Shown: positions 44,934 to 54,516 of the stretch, piece by piece
Numbering within the stretch: the stretch's first letter is position 1
Layout of the letters: every line of letters begins with the position of its first letter
Source: UBA10329 sp964500205
GTDB lineage: Bacteria; Bacteroidota; Bacteroidia; UBA10329
NCBI GenBank assembly: GCA_964500205.1
Contig: CAZCNS010000003.1
Coordinates: forward strand, 248,001 to 312,000
Direction: 5' to 3'
Length of the DNA stretch: 64,000 bases
Notes under the pieces: generated by a model
Database searches by the model: none
The model's input: only the letters and a program-made list of their open reading frames with translations
Told to the model about the DNA's origin: nothing
Translations under genes and position numbers: made by a program

Positions 44934-46634
44934 TCACTCAATAATGGATGAATGCAGTCGGTCTACGACTTCACGTTGAAAAATTACAACCTCACCGTCA
45001 GTGCTGGTGGTAAATCTCTCTTTTTCCAGGAAGCCTGAACCCTCAAGTGTAAGTTTAACAAATACCGCTGTAGAAACCTCTGAGGCCACAGCATAAGCTC
45101 CCATGAGCAGACTTCTGTTGGCCTCAAGATCATTGACCATCACCACATCCACCTCATCGAGCACCTCAAGATAATGGGCAATGCAGGTCTCAACATCCAC
45201 GCATTTCATCAGGGAGGGCTTGGTAATAAAGGTGGGCAGGTTGCTGAACCGATGGCCATACTTCTTCCGAAAATGCACCTCAACGGGGATATGCACCAGG
45301 TCATCATGAAAGGCGATGAAGGCAGGCGGGCCATCGGGGTATTCCTGCTCCAAGAAGTCGACAAGAGATGCGGTGGCCTCATTGGAGGGCGTGGGCTGTT
45401 TATAGCCCTTCATAGCGGATTGCTGCCAGAACAAACTGGAAAGCATCAGCACGACCACCAGCACACCCAGCGGCAGGCGGAAACGCGACAGGTCCGGCAG
45501 TTTGAAACGAGAGGAGAGCAAAAGCGCAACGACAATCAGGAACACGGGCAACACCACGAAGGCCGAGTTGAGCACGTGCGGGTTGTTCGGCAGCCGTTTC
45601 ACCAGCACAGGGATGCCATAGACCAGCAGGAACGGTGCCGCTGGCAACATGCCCCACCACCACTGTGTCGCCATCGGCCTATCCACCTTGCGGAATACCA
45701 GCAATACAAGAGGTATGATGAACACCACCGACACGCCCAAAAGGCCATTGGTCGCATAGAGCAGACCGGATGAGATGCTCAACGACCCCAGCATGTCCTC
45801 CTGACCATATGCGGTGTCGTTGTAATACCGGAAGAACCAGTCCAAGCGAGGCCCCACGTAGGCCACCATGCCGAGCACGAACAAGGTAAGCAAGACCAAC
45901 GAGGCATAGCATCTGCTGCTGCGTCCTTCCTCTCGAATAAGGCGGAACACTTGCCATAAAATTGGCGCAGCAAGCAGCAGCAGAGCGCCCACGTACACGA
46001 ACATGTTAAGCCGTGAGCCGATGGCCAATACGAGGCACAGAAGGGCCAGGAACAGATAAGCAGGACGTCCGCCAGTCTCTGCATAAGACAGGAGCAGCAG
46101 CACCCCTGATGTGATGAGCAGCACCGCAGGGATGTCGGGCATGTAAGTGCCCACTCCGAAAAAAGGACTTACCAGCGCAGGAATGGCACAGATGGAGGCA
46201 AGGATGAGCGACATGCCTACGCCATGGACCCGCGCTCGCAGCCACAGGGAGAGCGACAGGAGCAAGAAGAACAGCGCGAGGCCCGCGCGCACTGCATTGC
46301 CCGTGCCTGTGAGCAGCCACTGCGGTGCAAGCAGGCACAAGAATGCCGTGTACAAGCCATCATTGGGTGTTCCATTCAGTTCATAGACCGCCCTACTGTA
46401 GCGCGACCTCCAGGAGAAATCACCCTCAAAACGGTCGTAGGTCTGCATCTGCTTGTACTCGTACATCACCCCATCGAACATCCGCGGGTTCACCTCATGG
46501 AACGCGTCAAAAGACCACTGCGCCAGCAATACCACAGCCACAGCCAGCAGCAGTGCGCGGAGCAGGTGCCACCGCCATCGGTCATCGCCTGTCGGCAACT
46601 GCGCCTCCATCATGGCGGGAAGTGTTGCTCGCAT
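44934..46634 (-). CDS. Large polytopic membrane protein, GT39-like
   Basis: A 566-residue protein with about eleven TM segments and a soluble C-terminal domain (about 430-566). An acidic loop near residue 50-75 (FDGVMYEYKQMQTYDRFEGD) resembles GT-C first luminal loops. No full family signature was recognised. The terminal domain (FIAFHDDLVHIPVEVHFRKK) may bind acceptor. It is probably a membrane glycosyltransferase of the cluster, encoded one base after the WecD-like gene. Confidence 0.65.
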   Translation of the reverse strand: MRATLPAMMEAQLPTGDDRWRWHLLRALLLAVAVVLLAQWSFDAFHEVNPRMFDGVMYEYKQMQTYDRFEGDFSWRSRYSRAVYELNGTPNDGLYTAFLCLLAPQWLLTGTGNAVRAGLALFFLLLSLSLWLRARVHGVGMSLILASICAIPALVSPFFGVGTYMPDIPAVLLITSGVLLLLSYAETGGRPAYLFLALLCLVLAIGSRLNMFVYVGALLLLAAPILWQVFRLIREEGRSSRCYASLVLLTLFVLGMVAYVGPRLDWFFRYYNDTAYGQEDMLGSLSISSGLLYATNGLLGVSVVFIIPLVLLVFRKVDRPMATQWWWGMLPAAPFLLVYGIPVLVKRLPNNPHVLNSAFVVLPVFLIVVALLLSSRFKLPDLSRFRLPLGVLVVVLMLSSLFWQQSAMKGYKQPTPSNEATASLVDFLEQEYPDGPPAFIAFHDDLVHIPVEVHFRKKYGHRFSNLPTFITKPSLMKCVDVETCIAHYLEVLDEVDVVMVNDLEANRSLLMGAYAVASEVSTAVFVKLTLEGSGFLEKERFTTSTDGEVVIFQREVVDRLHSSIIE

Positions 46635-46635
46635 C

Positions 46636-47325
46636 TCACCTCCAGACGTGATAAACGAACTTGCGCTCTGTGACCTTGAAGCCTACCGAGGCATAAAGAT
46701 TGCGGGCCGCGAGGTTGGCCCCTTGGGTCACCACCGTGAATTCGGCACAGCCCTCCCCTATCCCGTATCGCATGCCTTTCCATAGCAGCCGCTTGGCTAT
46801 GCCTTCCCCTCGATGGTCCGGATGCACGGCCGCAAGCCCTATGCTGATGGTGGTGGCACTTGGTCGCTCGATGGTCATCAGGCCCACGGCCTCCCCTTCG
46901 CGCTCACACACGAACACCTCGGCACATACCTCCCTTGCGAGGCTGTTGCGTAGCCAAGTATCGTACAACAGTTGAAACTCCCCTTTAGTGAAATGCGGGT
47001 CGCAATTAAAGCGCGAATGGATGCCACTGGCCCGGGCCAGCTCCTGAAGAGCGGGATGAGGCTCCTGTCCATGGGGAACGATGTCGGGATGGTGGCCCAC
47101 GTGCATGCGGTCCGATAGTGGCAGGGCATAAAGCTCGCGCACATCCACCAGCCGGGCCTCCGAATGATGGAAAGGCCGGGCAGAGAATACATAGACGAGC
47201 TTGTGGTTGCCAGCGGAGGCCAGTGCATCGATAGCCCGTGCATGGTCATCGTCAGGCCCGAGGTCGAGCCGTCCGACCGGATAGCCGAAATGCTCAGAGT
47301 CCCATAAGCAGCGCACCACCTCCAT
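46636..47325 (-). CDS. wecD: dTDP-4-amino-4,6-dideoxygalactose N-acetyltransferase (WecD-like)
   Basis: A 229-residue GNAT enzyme. Start ATG 47325 shares one base with the preceding stop (TGATG). WecD-type signatures include CLWDSEHFGYPVGRLDL, GIHSRFNCDPHFTKGEFQLL and the acetyl-CoA loop HPDHRGEGIAKRLLWKGM, with CAEFTVVTQGANLAARNLYA near the end. E. coli WecD acetylates the amino group made by WecE to yield dTDP-Fuc4NAc. The WecE gene is in the same window but 38 kb away, in a separate minus-strand run, so the pathway is split. Confidence 0.82.
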   Translation of the reverse strand: MEVVRCLWDSEHFGYPVGRLDLGPDDDHARAIDALASAGNHKLVYVFSARPFHHSEARLVDVRELYALPLSDRMHVGHHPDIVPHGQEPHPALQELARASGIHSRFNCDPHFTKGEFQLLYDTWLRNSLAREVCAEVFVCEREGEAVGLMTIERPSATTISIGLAAVHPDHRGEGIAKRLLWKGMRYGIGEGCAEFTVVTQGANLAARNLYASVGFKVTERKFVYHVWR

Positions 47326-48284
47326 CACCGCTGCTCTGCTATGACATAGATAGGGCGGTTCTTCACACCCTCAAAGGTCTTGCCCACATACAATCCCACC
47401 ATGCCGAGGGTGATGAGCATAAAGCCCGAAAGTATCCAGATGGAGAAGAAGAGGCTGGCATAGCCCAACGGATTCTCGGAGAGGTTGCCCAACAGCCAGT
47501 TGATGAAGGTCCAGCCTGCCACGGCAAAGCCGAACAACGCAACCATGACCCCCAGCTTGATGGTGAGTCTGAGGGGCTTGTCGGAATAGGCCAGCATGAT
47601 GTCGAGTGCAAGATGCAGCAGGCGGCTGAGGCTGTAGCTCGTATCGCCCTTGGCCCGGGGGGCATGTGCGACCTCCAGCCTACACTGCTTGAACCCCACC
47701 CACTGCACCATGGTAGGAAAGTAGCGTATGCTCTCACGCATGGACGTGACCGCATCAATGACCTTTCGGCTATAAATGCCGAAGTTGGCCACACTGGCGT
47801 CCTGCCTCGTGCCTGTGAGGTAGGAAAGTGTACCATAGAACAGCGCGGATGATGCCCGCTTCAACAGGTTGTCCTGCCGAACTGCCCTGCTTGCCAGCAC
47901 CACATCATAACCCTCCTGCGCTTTGGCCAGCAGCCGCGGTATCTCTTCGGGACGGTCCTGAAGGTCACAGTCCATCACCACCACCCAATCGCCTTTGGCC
48001 ATGTCAAGACCGGCTGTGATGGCCTTGTGCTGACCGAAGTTTCGGCTAAGGCGCACCCCTCTCACCTCTTCAAATAGCGCGCATTGCTGCGTCACTTCTA
48101 CCCAACTACTGTCCGGGCTGCCGTCCTCCACCAGTATCAGTTCATAAGAAAGGCCGCAGGCCTGCATGACCGCACGCACCCGTGCCACGAGCTCTGCCAC
48201 CATGCCCTCGGCACGGTACACAGGACTGACCACCGATATGGTGGGACCGATGCTTCTCTTCACTTCCTCGTCCTTATCCGACAT
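47325..48284 (-). CDS. GtrB/ArnC-like GT2 polyprenyl-phosphate transferase with two TM helices
   Basis: A 319-residue GT-A enzyme. It has TISVVSPVYRAEGMVAELVA, the donor DxD VVMDCDLQDRPEE, and two C-terminal TM helices (about 230-255, 265-290) followed by a short tail, as in GtrB/ArnC. It transfers a sugar to undecaprenyl phosphate on the cytoplasmic side, feeding GT-C enzymes. The gene directly follows a TACTTTTG promoter box and opens a transcription unit with wecD. Confidence 0.88.
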   Translation of the reverse strand: MSDKDEEVKRSIGPTISVVSPVYRAEGMVAELVARVRAVMQACGLSYELILVEDGSPDSSWVEVTQQCALFEEVRGVRLSRNFGQHKAITAGLDMAKGDWVVVMDCDLQDRPEEIPRLLAKAQEGYDVVLASRAVRQDNLLKRASSALFYGTLSYLTGTRQDASVANFGIYSRKVIDAVTSMRESIRYFPTMVQWVGFKQCRLEVAHAPRAKGDTSYSLSRLLHLALDIMLAYSDKPLRLTIKLGVMVALFGFAVAGWTFINWLLGNLSENPLGYASLFFSIWILSGFMLITLGMVGLYVGKTFEGVKNRPIYVIAEQR

Positions 48285-48307
48285 GGTTTGCGGCTGCTTA
48301 GGGTGGT

Positions 48308-48315
48308 CAAAAGTA
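48308..48315 (-). promoter_or_regulatory. TACTTTTG -7 promoter element upstream of the gtrB-like gene
   Basis: Exact TAnnTTTG match on the minus strand, 24 bp upstream of the ATG at 48284, in the 114-bp gap before the next gene. Confidence 0.6.
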
Positions 48316-48398
48316 GTGCGCGAATGGTTCGGCCATGGGGCAGCTTTGCCCAGTCCAACGCATTCTAATCATTGGAAACACAGCCGACTCAAGTGTTG

Positions 48399-50312
48399 TC
48401 ATTCCTGCTTCAACAGATGCAGGAGACCGTGCTCAGGGGTAAGACTCACATAGCGCAGGCCACCATGCTCCACATCACCATCAACATCCATCCTGTGAAG
48501 GGTCGCAATGATGAATCCGGGAGTTATAGGCTGCTCCAATACCCCTGTGGGGTTGTTCACCCCGATGTGCAAAGGACGCCAAGACCTTCCGGTCTCATTG
48601 ACATACAGCGGATACTCCCAGTCGTCAATATGCAGCATGATACCCACCGTGTCCTCTGCTATTCCATCCAGCAGCCCAACCACCTTTTCGTACTCATCCA
48701 ACCGCTCGGGCATATTGGTGAAGTAACGGTGGTAGCGCCCATGCTGAAGACCGATGACCGAGGTATGCGCGTTTCGCACCAACGGCCTTGTGCGGTTGAG
48801 GACCATCACCACCGCACCATACAGCAGCATAGGTACCAACAGCCACCTGAGCAACTGCCCGGCCCTGCCCGGCCCGTGCATCACGGTCACCACCGCAGGC
48901 AGTGCCAGCATGAACATGGGCACGTGCAACCGCGTGTGCCAAGGCTGCCACTTGAGATATGCCGCGAATAACAGCAGCTGCAAGGTGACCACCGCAAGCC
49001 AAAGCAAAGAGACATGGCGCCCTTTGCGCCATCGCCACAGCAGAATTGCTGCGGCAAGCAGTATGGCAGCGAGGTGCAACGGATTGGGTGCGAAATCCTC
49101 GTGGTTGAAATGTGCCGGTGCGTTGAAATAGCGCATGCCATTGAAGTTGACCTCCCTTATGTCGGGGTCAACGCCTAACAACAGATGTAACTTGAATACC
49201 ATCTGGTCGCGGAGACCTGCCAATGGACCGGGGCCTGCATGAAGCCCGATGTTCTTCACCAAATTGAGCGCCACCAGACGAGGGTCGGCTGAGGGCATGC
49301 GGTACATGGCCGACTCCTGCGCATCCACACCCAGCGGAGAGCCCGTCAGCGAGAGGTTGCGACTGTAATGCCCCGAATTGACCATTATCGCCATTACCAA
49401 TGCGAGTATGGCCATAGGTGTGATACGCAACACGCCCCCCCTTCCTGCAAGCAACTTCCGCGACCATAGGAAGGCATAGACCAGCGCCAACGGTAAGAGG
49501 AGGATGTAGGCAGTGCCTTTGGTGAGGAGGGCCAATCCGGCAGCAAGTCCCAGCAGCACATGGTCGACCCACCCACCTGACCGGGCAGCCCTGAGCACGA
49601 AATAGGCTGCTGCAAGGATGAAGAATGCCAGCACCACATCATTCTGCGTGCTTGACGCCTGCAGAATGGCCTCCGGCATGGTGACCACCAACACCATGGC
49701 GGCAATGGCAGCTCCAGACGACATCCGCTCCCCATCACCCGCAAGCAACGTCACTCCTGCCACACAGCCCAGCAAGAACACGAATTGCACAAGATTGGAA
49801 AACACATCAGTTCCTGTGAGCAGATTGACATGCAGGATGACGAACTCTGCGAACGGTGGCTGATACACCTGACGGTAGATATTGGTGGCGTAGTGCCCAA
49901 CCGAACCGTTTTCGGCCCAATGAACCGTCCTCGAAAGATGGTAGGTCAGAGAGTCGAAGTTGTTGGGGGGATAGAGCACCGCCTGAATGGCCACCATCAA
50001 CAACAGCAGGAATGTCCCTGCCAGCAACACCTTGGAAAAGCCCATTCCACCTGAAGAAGTGGCCATATGGCCTATATCAGCTCTCGGCCTGCAGACCCTG
50101 CCAATGAGGAGAGCCGCAACGGTCGTCAAAGCCCAGAATGCACTGACCCCGCCTGCTCCAATAAGACCCCATAGACTCAACAGCTCCGTTCCCAACACGG
50201 TCAACCCGCTGAACAAGAGTAAGGTGACCACCAGTGCACGCGGTATTGAAACACCTCGACCCACGGCAAACCAGATGGCCACAGCAGCAAAAGGGATAAG
50301 GAGAGCGAGCAA
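48399..50312 (-). CDS. GT39-like membrane glycosyltransferase
   Basis: A 637-residue protein with 11-13 TM segments, starting at TTG 50312 since no upstream start is in frame. The first extracytoplasmic loop has NNFDSLTYHLSRTVHWAENG, matching the acidic DSL/Y catalytic loop of GT39-type GT-C enzymes, followed by YQVYQPPFAEFVILHV-like residues. A C-terminal soluble tail carries YVNETGRSWRPLHIGVNNPT. It is a likely lipid-linked sugar user. Confidence 0.75.
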   Translation of the reverse strand: MLALLIPFAAVAIWFAVGRGVSIPRALVVTLLLFSGLTVLGTELLSLWGLIGAGGVSAFWALTTVAALLIGRVCRPRADIGHMATSSGGMGFSKVLLAGTFLLLLMVAIQAVLYPPNNFDSLTYHLSRTVHWAENGSVGHYATNIYRQVYQPPFAEFVILHVNLLTGTDVFSNLVQFVFLLGCVAGVTLLAGDGERMSSGAAIAAMVLVVTMPEAILQASSTQNDVVLAFFILAAAYFVLRAARSGGWVDHVLLGLAAGLALLTKGTAYILLLPLALVYAFLWSRKLLAGRGGVLRITPMAILALVMAIMVNSGHYSRNLSLTGSPLGVDAQESAMYRMPSADPRLVALNLVKNIGLHAGPGPLAGLRDQMVFKLHLLLGVDPDIREVNFNGMRYFNAPAHFNHEDFAPNPLHLAAILLAAAILLWRWRKGRHVSLLWLAVVTLQLLLFAAYLKWQPWHTRLHVPMFMLALPAVVTVMHGPGRAGQLLRWLLVPMLLYGAVVMVLNRTRPLVRNAHTSVIGLQHGRYHRYFTNMPERLDEYEKVVGLLDGIAEDTVGIMLHIDDWEYPLYVNETGRSWRPLHIGVNNPTGVLEQPITPGFIIATLHRMDVDGDVEHGGLRYVSLTPEHGLLHLLKQE

Positions 50313-50342
50313 AACAGTAGTCTTTCAAGGATGATCACTCTC

Positions 50343-51272
50343 TCAGGAGCGTCTGGCCAAACTTACACAATCCCCCACCAGAGGCATCATTCGCAGCCCC
50401 ATGACCAGAAGCGGCCAATTGGTCCTACGATTGTAACCGGACGGAAAGAGCACGAACGAACGAATAGCGTGACGGTAGTAGGTGTGCCGCTCGCCACGCT
50501 CGAACGCCTTGATGGCAAGATGGTAATGGCACATGCTCAAAAGACGGTCGGTCTCCGTTGCGGGCAGTTTCCCCTTCAGCTCCACCCGTGCGAAGATGCG
50601 CTGGAGGTTGGCGAGTTCCCGCTCCCACTTGTCGGAAGCTCCATGGGTGAAGCTGTCGCTCGCGGCCACATAACAAGTGGTACGCTGCTTCAACTGATGC
50701 ACAGGCACTGCAGCGGCTGCCATGCGCAGTGAGGTGTCCATGTCCTCGCAGATATTGATGGCCGGGTCAAAGCGATGAGCAAGCATCACATCACGGTGCA
50801 CCGCCCACCGCTGCGGATTGACGGTGTAATGCAGGAAATAGCTGAACGGGTCGTGGTCGGTGAAGTCGGGGCAGCAACGCTCTGTGCGCTTTCCTGCCTC
50901 ATCCTCATTCCAAGCATTGGTGAAGAAGAAAGCCTCAGGGAACCCTTTGTTGGATATGACTCCATGCAACGCCTCCAAGTGATGCGGTAGATGATGGTCA
51001 TCGCTGTCAAGGAAGGTGATGTATTGTCCCTCCGCGAGTTCGATGCCCCGGTTGCGGGTGGCGCACCGCTCACTGTTCACCTCATTTCGGAAAACCCGGA
51101 TACGCGGGTCGGTGTACTTCAGTATATGCTCCCATGTGCCATCGGTACTGCCATCGTCCACGATGACCAGTTCCCAATCGGTGAACGACTGCGCCAGCAG
51201 GGACTCCACAGCGCGATCAATGCGATGGATGCGGTTGTAAACCGGTATGATGACAGAGAAGAAGGGAGTCAT
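50343..51272 (-). CDS. GT2-family glycosyltransferase
   Basis: A 309-residue GT-A enzyme: FFSVIIPVYNRIHRIDRAVE, VIVDDGSTDGTWEHI, and the metal-binding ITFLDSDDHHLP. The C-terminal half is helical, without TM helices. It is probably a cytoplasmic transferase working at the polyprenyl-linked chain. The ATG overlaps the next gene upstream by 4 bp. Confidence 0.9.
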   Translation of the reverse strand: MTPFFSVIIPVYNRIHRIDRAVESLLAQSFTDWELVIVDDGSTDGTWEHILKYTDPRIRVFRNEVNSERCATRNRGIELAEGQYITFLDSDDHHLPHHLEALHGVISNKGFPEAFFFTNAWNEDEAGKRTERCCPDFTDHDPFSYFLHYTVNPQRWAVHRDVMLAHRFDPAINICEDMDTSLRMAAAAVPVHQLKQRTTCYVAASDSFTHGASDKWERELANLQRIFARVELKGKLPATETDRLLSMCHYHLAIKAFERGERHTYYRHAIRSFVLFPSGYNRRTNWPLLVMGLRMMPLVGDCVSLARRS

Positions 51273-52285
51273 GCGAACTTTTGGGCATAAGCCAGCACTT
51301 GATTCACTGCAGCGTCATAGCGACCACGCTCCGATATGAGGTAACGGATGTTGCGCAGCATGCGCCTGAGGTCTCGCGGCTTGTCCACCTCATCTGATAG
51401 GGGTAGCAGGACCATGTCTTTAATGGTGTAGAGCAACTCTTTGAGCCAAAAGTGCCTGACAGGCTGCGTTATCTCCCCCGATGCCACCCTGAGATGGACC
51501 CTGCCCAGCGGGCCATTGGACTGCATGCCGTTGAGCAGCCGCTGGCGGTAATCCTCGGTAAGGCGGTCGGCAGGGATGTGATGATGGAAGCGCATCTCAT
51601 CCACATACCAGATGGCATAGCCCTGAAACCGCAAGGCCCAGCACAGTTCGCTGTCCTCACCGCCTGTGGAGAGCGACTTGCCCGTGCGCGAACCCAAGAG
51701 AAAGCGGAACCCATTGGCCTTGGCGCGCCTGTAGCCCTCCATGCGCAGCCACATGCCCGCGCCATAGACCACATTGCGCCTCGGACGTACCTCACCTGTG
51801 GCAGGGGCCTGTGGGGCGCAGGCGAAGTAATAGGAATAGTCCTCAAACCAACCGGGGATGGGAACGGTGCTCACCGCCATGCCTCTCCCTCCCAACACAC
51901 CGATGTCCTTGTGGGTAAGCAGATACTTGAGGCCGATGTTCAGGTAATTGGGATACAGCGAATTATCATCATCGCAGATGACCACAAAAGGCGTCTTGAC
52001 CTTGGACAGTCCGAGTTCCTGAGCATGAAGCTTGCCTGGTCTCGGCTCATGGAGCATCTTCAGCGGGTAGGGATGACCGAGCGCCTTCCACTGGGCTGCC
52101 ACGAAGTCGGCTGTGCCATCTGTAGAGGCATTGTCCACTACGAACAGCTGCGTCAAGGCCGCGTCCTCTGTGTCCAATCGTGCCAGTGCCTCCAAGGTCA
52201 GTCCAAGCTTATCGCGCCCATTATAGGTGCTGATAAGAATGGTGACCGAAGGGCGAGCCTCTATCAATTCACTGTTGACGGACAT
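51269..52285 (-). CDS. GT2-family glycosyltransferase
   Basis: A 338-residue enzyme from ATG 52285 (MSVNSELIEARPSVTILIST); a longer frame upstream lacks homology. Motifs are TILISTYNGRDKLGLTLEAL, FVVDNASTDGTADFVA, and the metal site VICDDDNSLYPNYL. The substrate-side segment contains STGGEDSELCWALRFQGYAI, the ED/EDxE-type acceptor motif. It belongs to the same operon-like set as the neighbours. Confidence 0.9.
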   Translation of the reverse strand: MSVNSELIEARPSVTILISTYNGRDKLGLTLEALARLDTEDAALTQLFVVDNASTDGTADFVAAQWKALGHPYPLKMLHEPRPGKLHAQELGLSKVKTPFVVICDDDNSLYPNYLNIGLKYLLTHKDIGVLGGRGMAVSTVPIPGWFEDYSYYFACAPQAPATGEVRPRRNVVYGAGMWLRMEGYRRAKANGFRFLLGSRTGKSLSTGGEDSELCWALRFQGYAIWYVDEMRFHHHIPADRLTEDYRQRLLNGMQSNGPLGRVHLRVASGEITQPVRHFWLKELLYTIKDMVLLPLSDEVDKPRDLRRMLRNIRYLISERGRYDAAVNQVLAYAQKFA

Positions 52286-52355
52286 GGTTGCAAATAACGC
52301 AAGGGAAGCCTCCCGATAAAACCATCTTCTCAGGCCATTTGAAAAGCAACGACAG

Positions 52356-53171
52356 TCATCTGAAACCAAGTTTCCACAACACGGCCTTGGGGTAGTAGGA
52401 ATACTTGCGCTTGCTGCGCTCCCATCGCGTGCTGACACGTTGCAGCGCGGTCATGCACTTGATGTGAAGGCCGGCCTCGGATGTCACTTCCTGCAACATG
52501 GTATGCTTGCGCTCCTCCAGTCTGCCTGCTTCCATGTCGCTTTGTGTCTTGGTGCCCGGCAACATGCGGAAGTTGCCCCAGTCGCGGTTCACATAGGCGA
52601 GTTCCGTGCTGAGGCAGACCCTTGCGATGAACTCCAGATCCATGTTCATGTGGTTCTGCTCGTTGTAGAAGCCCACCTCGTCATGCAATGACTTTCTGTA
52701 GAAATACGCGGTAGGATTGACTGGAAGACGTCTTCCGCTCAGAATATGCCACGGACGGCAAGGGTTCGGACGGTTCACATAAACGAGCTTGCCATCAGCA
52801 TCCCAGACCTTGCAGTTACCCACGAGGAAGTCCGGTGCGTCCGATTGTGACAGCAATCCGCACACCTCGTTGAGCACCCCATCGGAATAGTAGTCATCCA
52901 CATTGAGGAAGCTGATGTATACTCCCCGCGCCATACGGATGCCCTTGTTCATGGCATCGGACTGGCCGCTGTCCTTCTCCGAAATCCAGCGGATGGAAGG
53001 GTGAACTGCGGCCAGCCGTTCAATCTCCTCGCGGGTACCGTCCGTGCTGGCACCGTCCACCACGACCAGCTCGGCATCAGGGCACTGCTGCGCCAGAAAG
53101 TTGTTGATGGCCTGACCGATGTAGGCCCGGTTGTTCAGCACAACGAGTATGACGCTGATGCGCAGGGTCAT
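52356..53171 (-). CDS. GT2-family glycosyltransferase (WcaA-like)
   Basis: A 271-residue enzyme: RISVILVVLNNRAYIGQAIN, VVVDGASTDGTREEIE, ISEKDSGQSDAMNKGIRMAR and the metal site ISFLNVDDYYSDGV. The SEKDxGQSDAMNKG block marks the colanic-acid-type WcaA subgroup. It has no TM segment. It overlaps the GT4 gene upstream by 4 bp. Confidence 0.9.
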   Translation of the reverse strand: MTLRISVILVVLNNRAYIGQAINNFLAQQCPDAELVVVDGASTDGTREEIERLAAVHPSIRWISEKDSGQSDAMNKGIRMARGVYISFLNVDDYYSDGVLNEVCGLLSQSDAPDFLVGNCKVWDADGKLVYVNRPNPCRPWHILSGRRLPVNPTAYFYRKSLHDEVGFYNEQNHMNMDLEFIARVCLSTELAYVNRDWGNFRMLPGTKTQSDMEAGRLEERKHTMLQEVTSEAGLHIKCMTALQRVSTRWERSKRKYSYYPKAVLWKLGFR

Positions 53172-54493
53172 TTTCTTCTTTGCCTCAATGATGCGTACAA
53201 ATCACGGTATCGGCTGACCATTAGTTCAAGCGAATGGTCCTTCCGCACCTTCTCCACAGCCAAGAAACGCATGTTCTCCTTCTGTTGCGTGTCCAAAGCA
53301 CGGAAATCCGCCACTTTCCGCATGAATGCCTCGGGATTGTGATGGTCATCCACCAAAAAGCCGTTGACACCGTCCGTGATCACCTCCGGGATGCCTGCAA
53401 TGCTGGAGGCTACCACGGGCAGACCCGTTGCCATGGCCTCCAGCACCACCAATGGCATATTGTCGGCCTTGGTGGGATAGACCATCAGGTCGGCCGCTGC
53501 ATAAAGCTGCGCCATCTGCTGCTCATCGGTGACGGGCGGCACAGGCAGATGGCGGTCGTTTCGCGCGGACGCTCGGTCTCCGATAGTGACCATGACCATG
53601 TTACCCTCTTCCGGGAGCATATCGCAGATAGACCTGATGATGCTGCCGCCTTTGTAGGGATTGTCCGTGCCAGCTTCGGCCGCATACAACAAAATGAACG
53701 CATCCTTTGGCAGACCCAATGCCGCTCGCACCTCCAGCTTTTCCATCGGGCGGAAAACCGAAGTGTCGATGCCATTGTGAATCACGGATACTTCCAATTC
53801 CTTCAAAGCCGAACGCTTGACACGCTCCGCTAACCAGTGGGACGGGCAGACCAGATGCACCCCAGCCTTCTTGAAGTATCCGGCCTTGAGTCGCAGCATG
53901 TCAGCGGTGCGGTCGGCAGTAACGGCAGGGTAAGAAGACAGGTCGGGGCAGTTGCCGCAACCGGCAAGCCAGCGCTCACAGCCCATGGTGAAGCCGCAAT
54001 GACCCGTGATGGCGTGCTCATCATGCAATGTCCAAACAGCGTGACGACCCATGGTCAGTGCGGGCATGACCGCATAGGAGAAGTACCCCACATGCAGGTT
54101 GTGGAAATGCACGATGTCGCACTCGGAGAACGCGGGGTCGCGGAGCAAGGCCAAGGGTTCAAGCCGTGCGAGATCAAGCCAGCCTCCCTCCTGTTCTGCC
54201 CTATTCAGATAGTAATCCGCCCTGCCATTCCTCGACATCGGGGGCATTCGCAGCACCCGACCCCCTGCTTCCGTCTGCATGACATTGACGAACATGCGGG
54301 TCGGCTGGCCCTTGTCCACCTCGCGGGCCAAGGTCCAAGCGATTTTCGCAGCCCCGCCTGAACGGTCATGGGAATTGATGACCGCAATACCACGGTTGGG
54401 TTTCCCCGCTGGGGTTTTCATCGTCCTGTAGCGCACGATGGCATCCACTGCGAATGGCAGTTGGGACTTCAGCAATGCAACCAGTCTCGACAT
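53168..54493 (-). CDS. GT4-family glycosyltransferase, tandem copy A
   Basis: A 441-residue GT-B enzyme. The N-domain has INSHDRSGGAAKIAWTLARE and the middle HDEHAITGHCGFTMGCERWL with paired Cys residues typical of WcaC-like enzymes. The C-domain contains YPTKADNMPLVVLEAMATGL with the E-x7-E pair. It closely resembles the neighbouring gene at 54517-55836, so the two arose by tandem duplication. Confidence 0.9.
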   Translation of the reverse strand: MSRLVALLKSQLPFAVDAIVRYRTMKTPAGKPNRGIAVINSHDRSGGAAKIAWTLAREVDKGQPTRMFVNVMQTEAGGRVLRMPPMSRNGRADYYLNRAEQEGGWLDLARLEPLALLRDPAFSECDIVHFHNLHVGYFSYAVMPALTMGRHAVWTLHDEHAITGHCGFTMGCERWLAGCGNCPDLSSYPAVTADRTADMLRLKAGYFKKAGVHLVCPSHWLAERVKRSALKELEVSVIHNGIDTSVFRPMEKLEVRAALGLPKDAFILLYAAEAGTDNPYKGGSIIRSICDMLPEEGNMVMVTIGDRASARNDRHLPVPPVTDEQQMAQLYAAADLMVYPTKADNMPLVVLEAMATGLPVVASSIAGIPEVITDGVNGFLVDDHHNPEAFMRKVADFRALDTQQKENMRFLAVEKVRKDHSLELMVSRYRDLYASLRQRRK

Positions 54494-54516
54494 TAACTTT
54501 TTAATTCAGTATACGG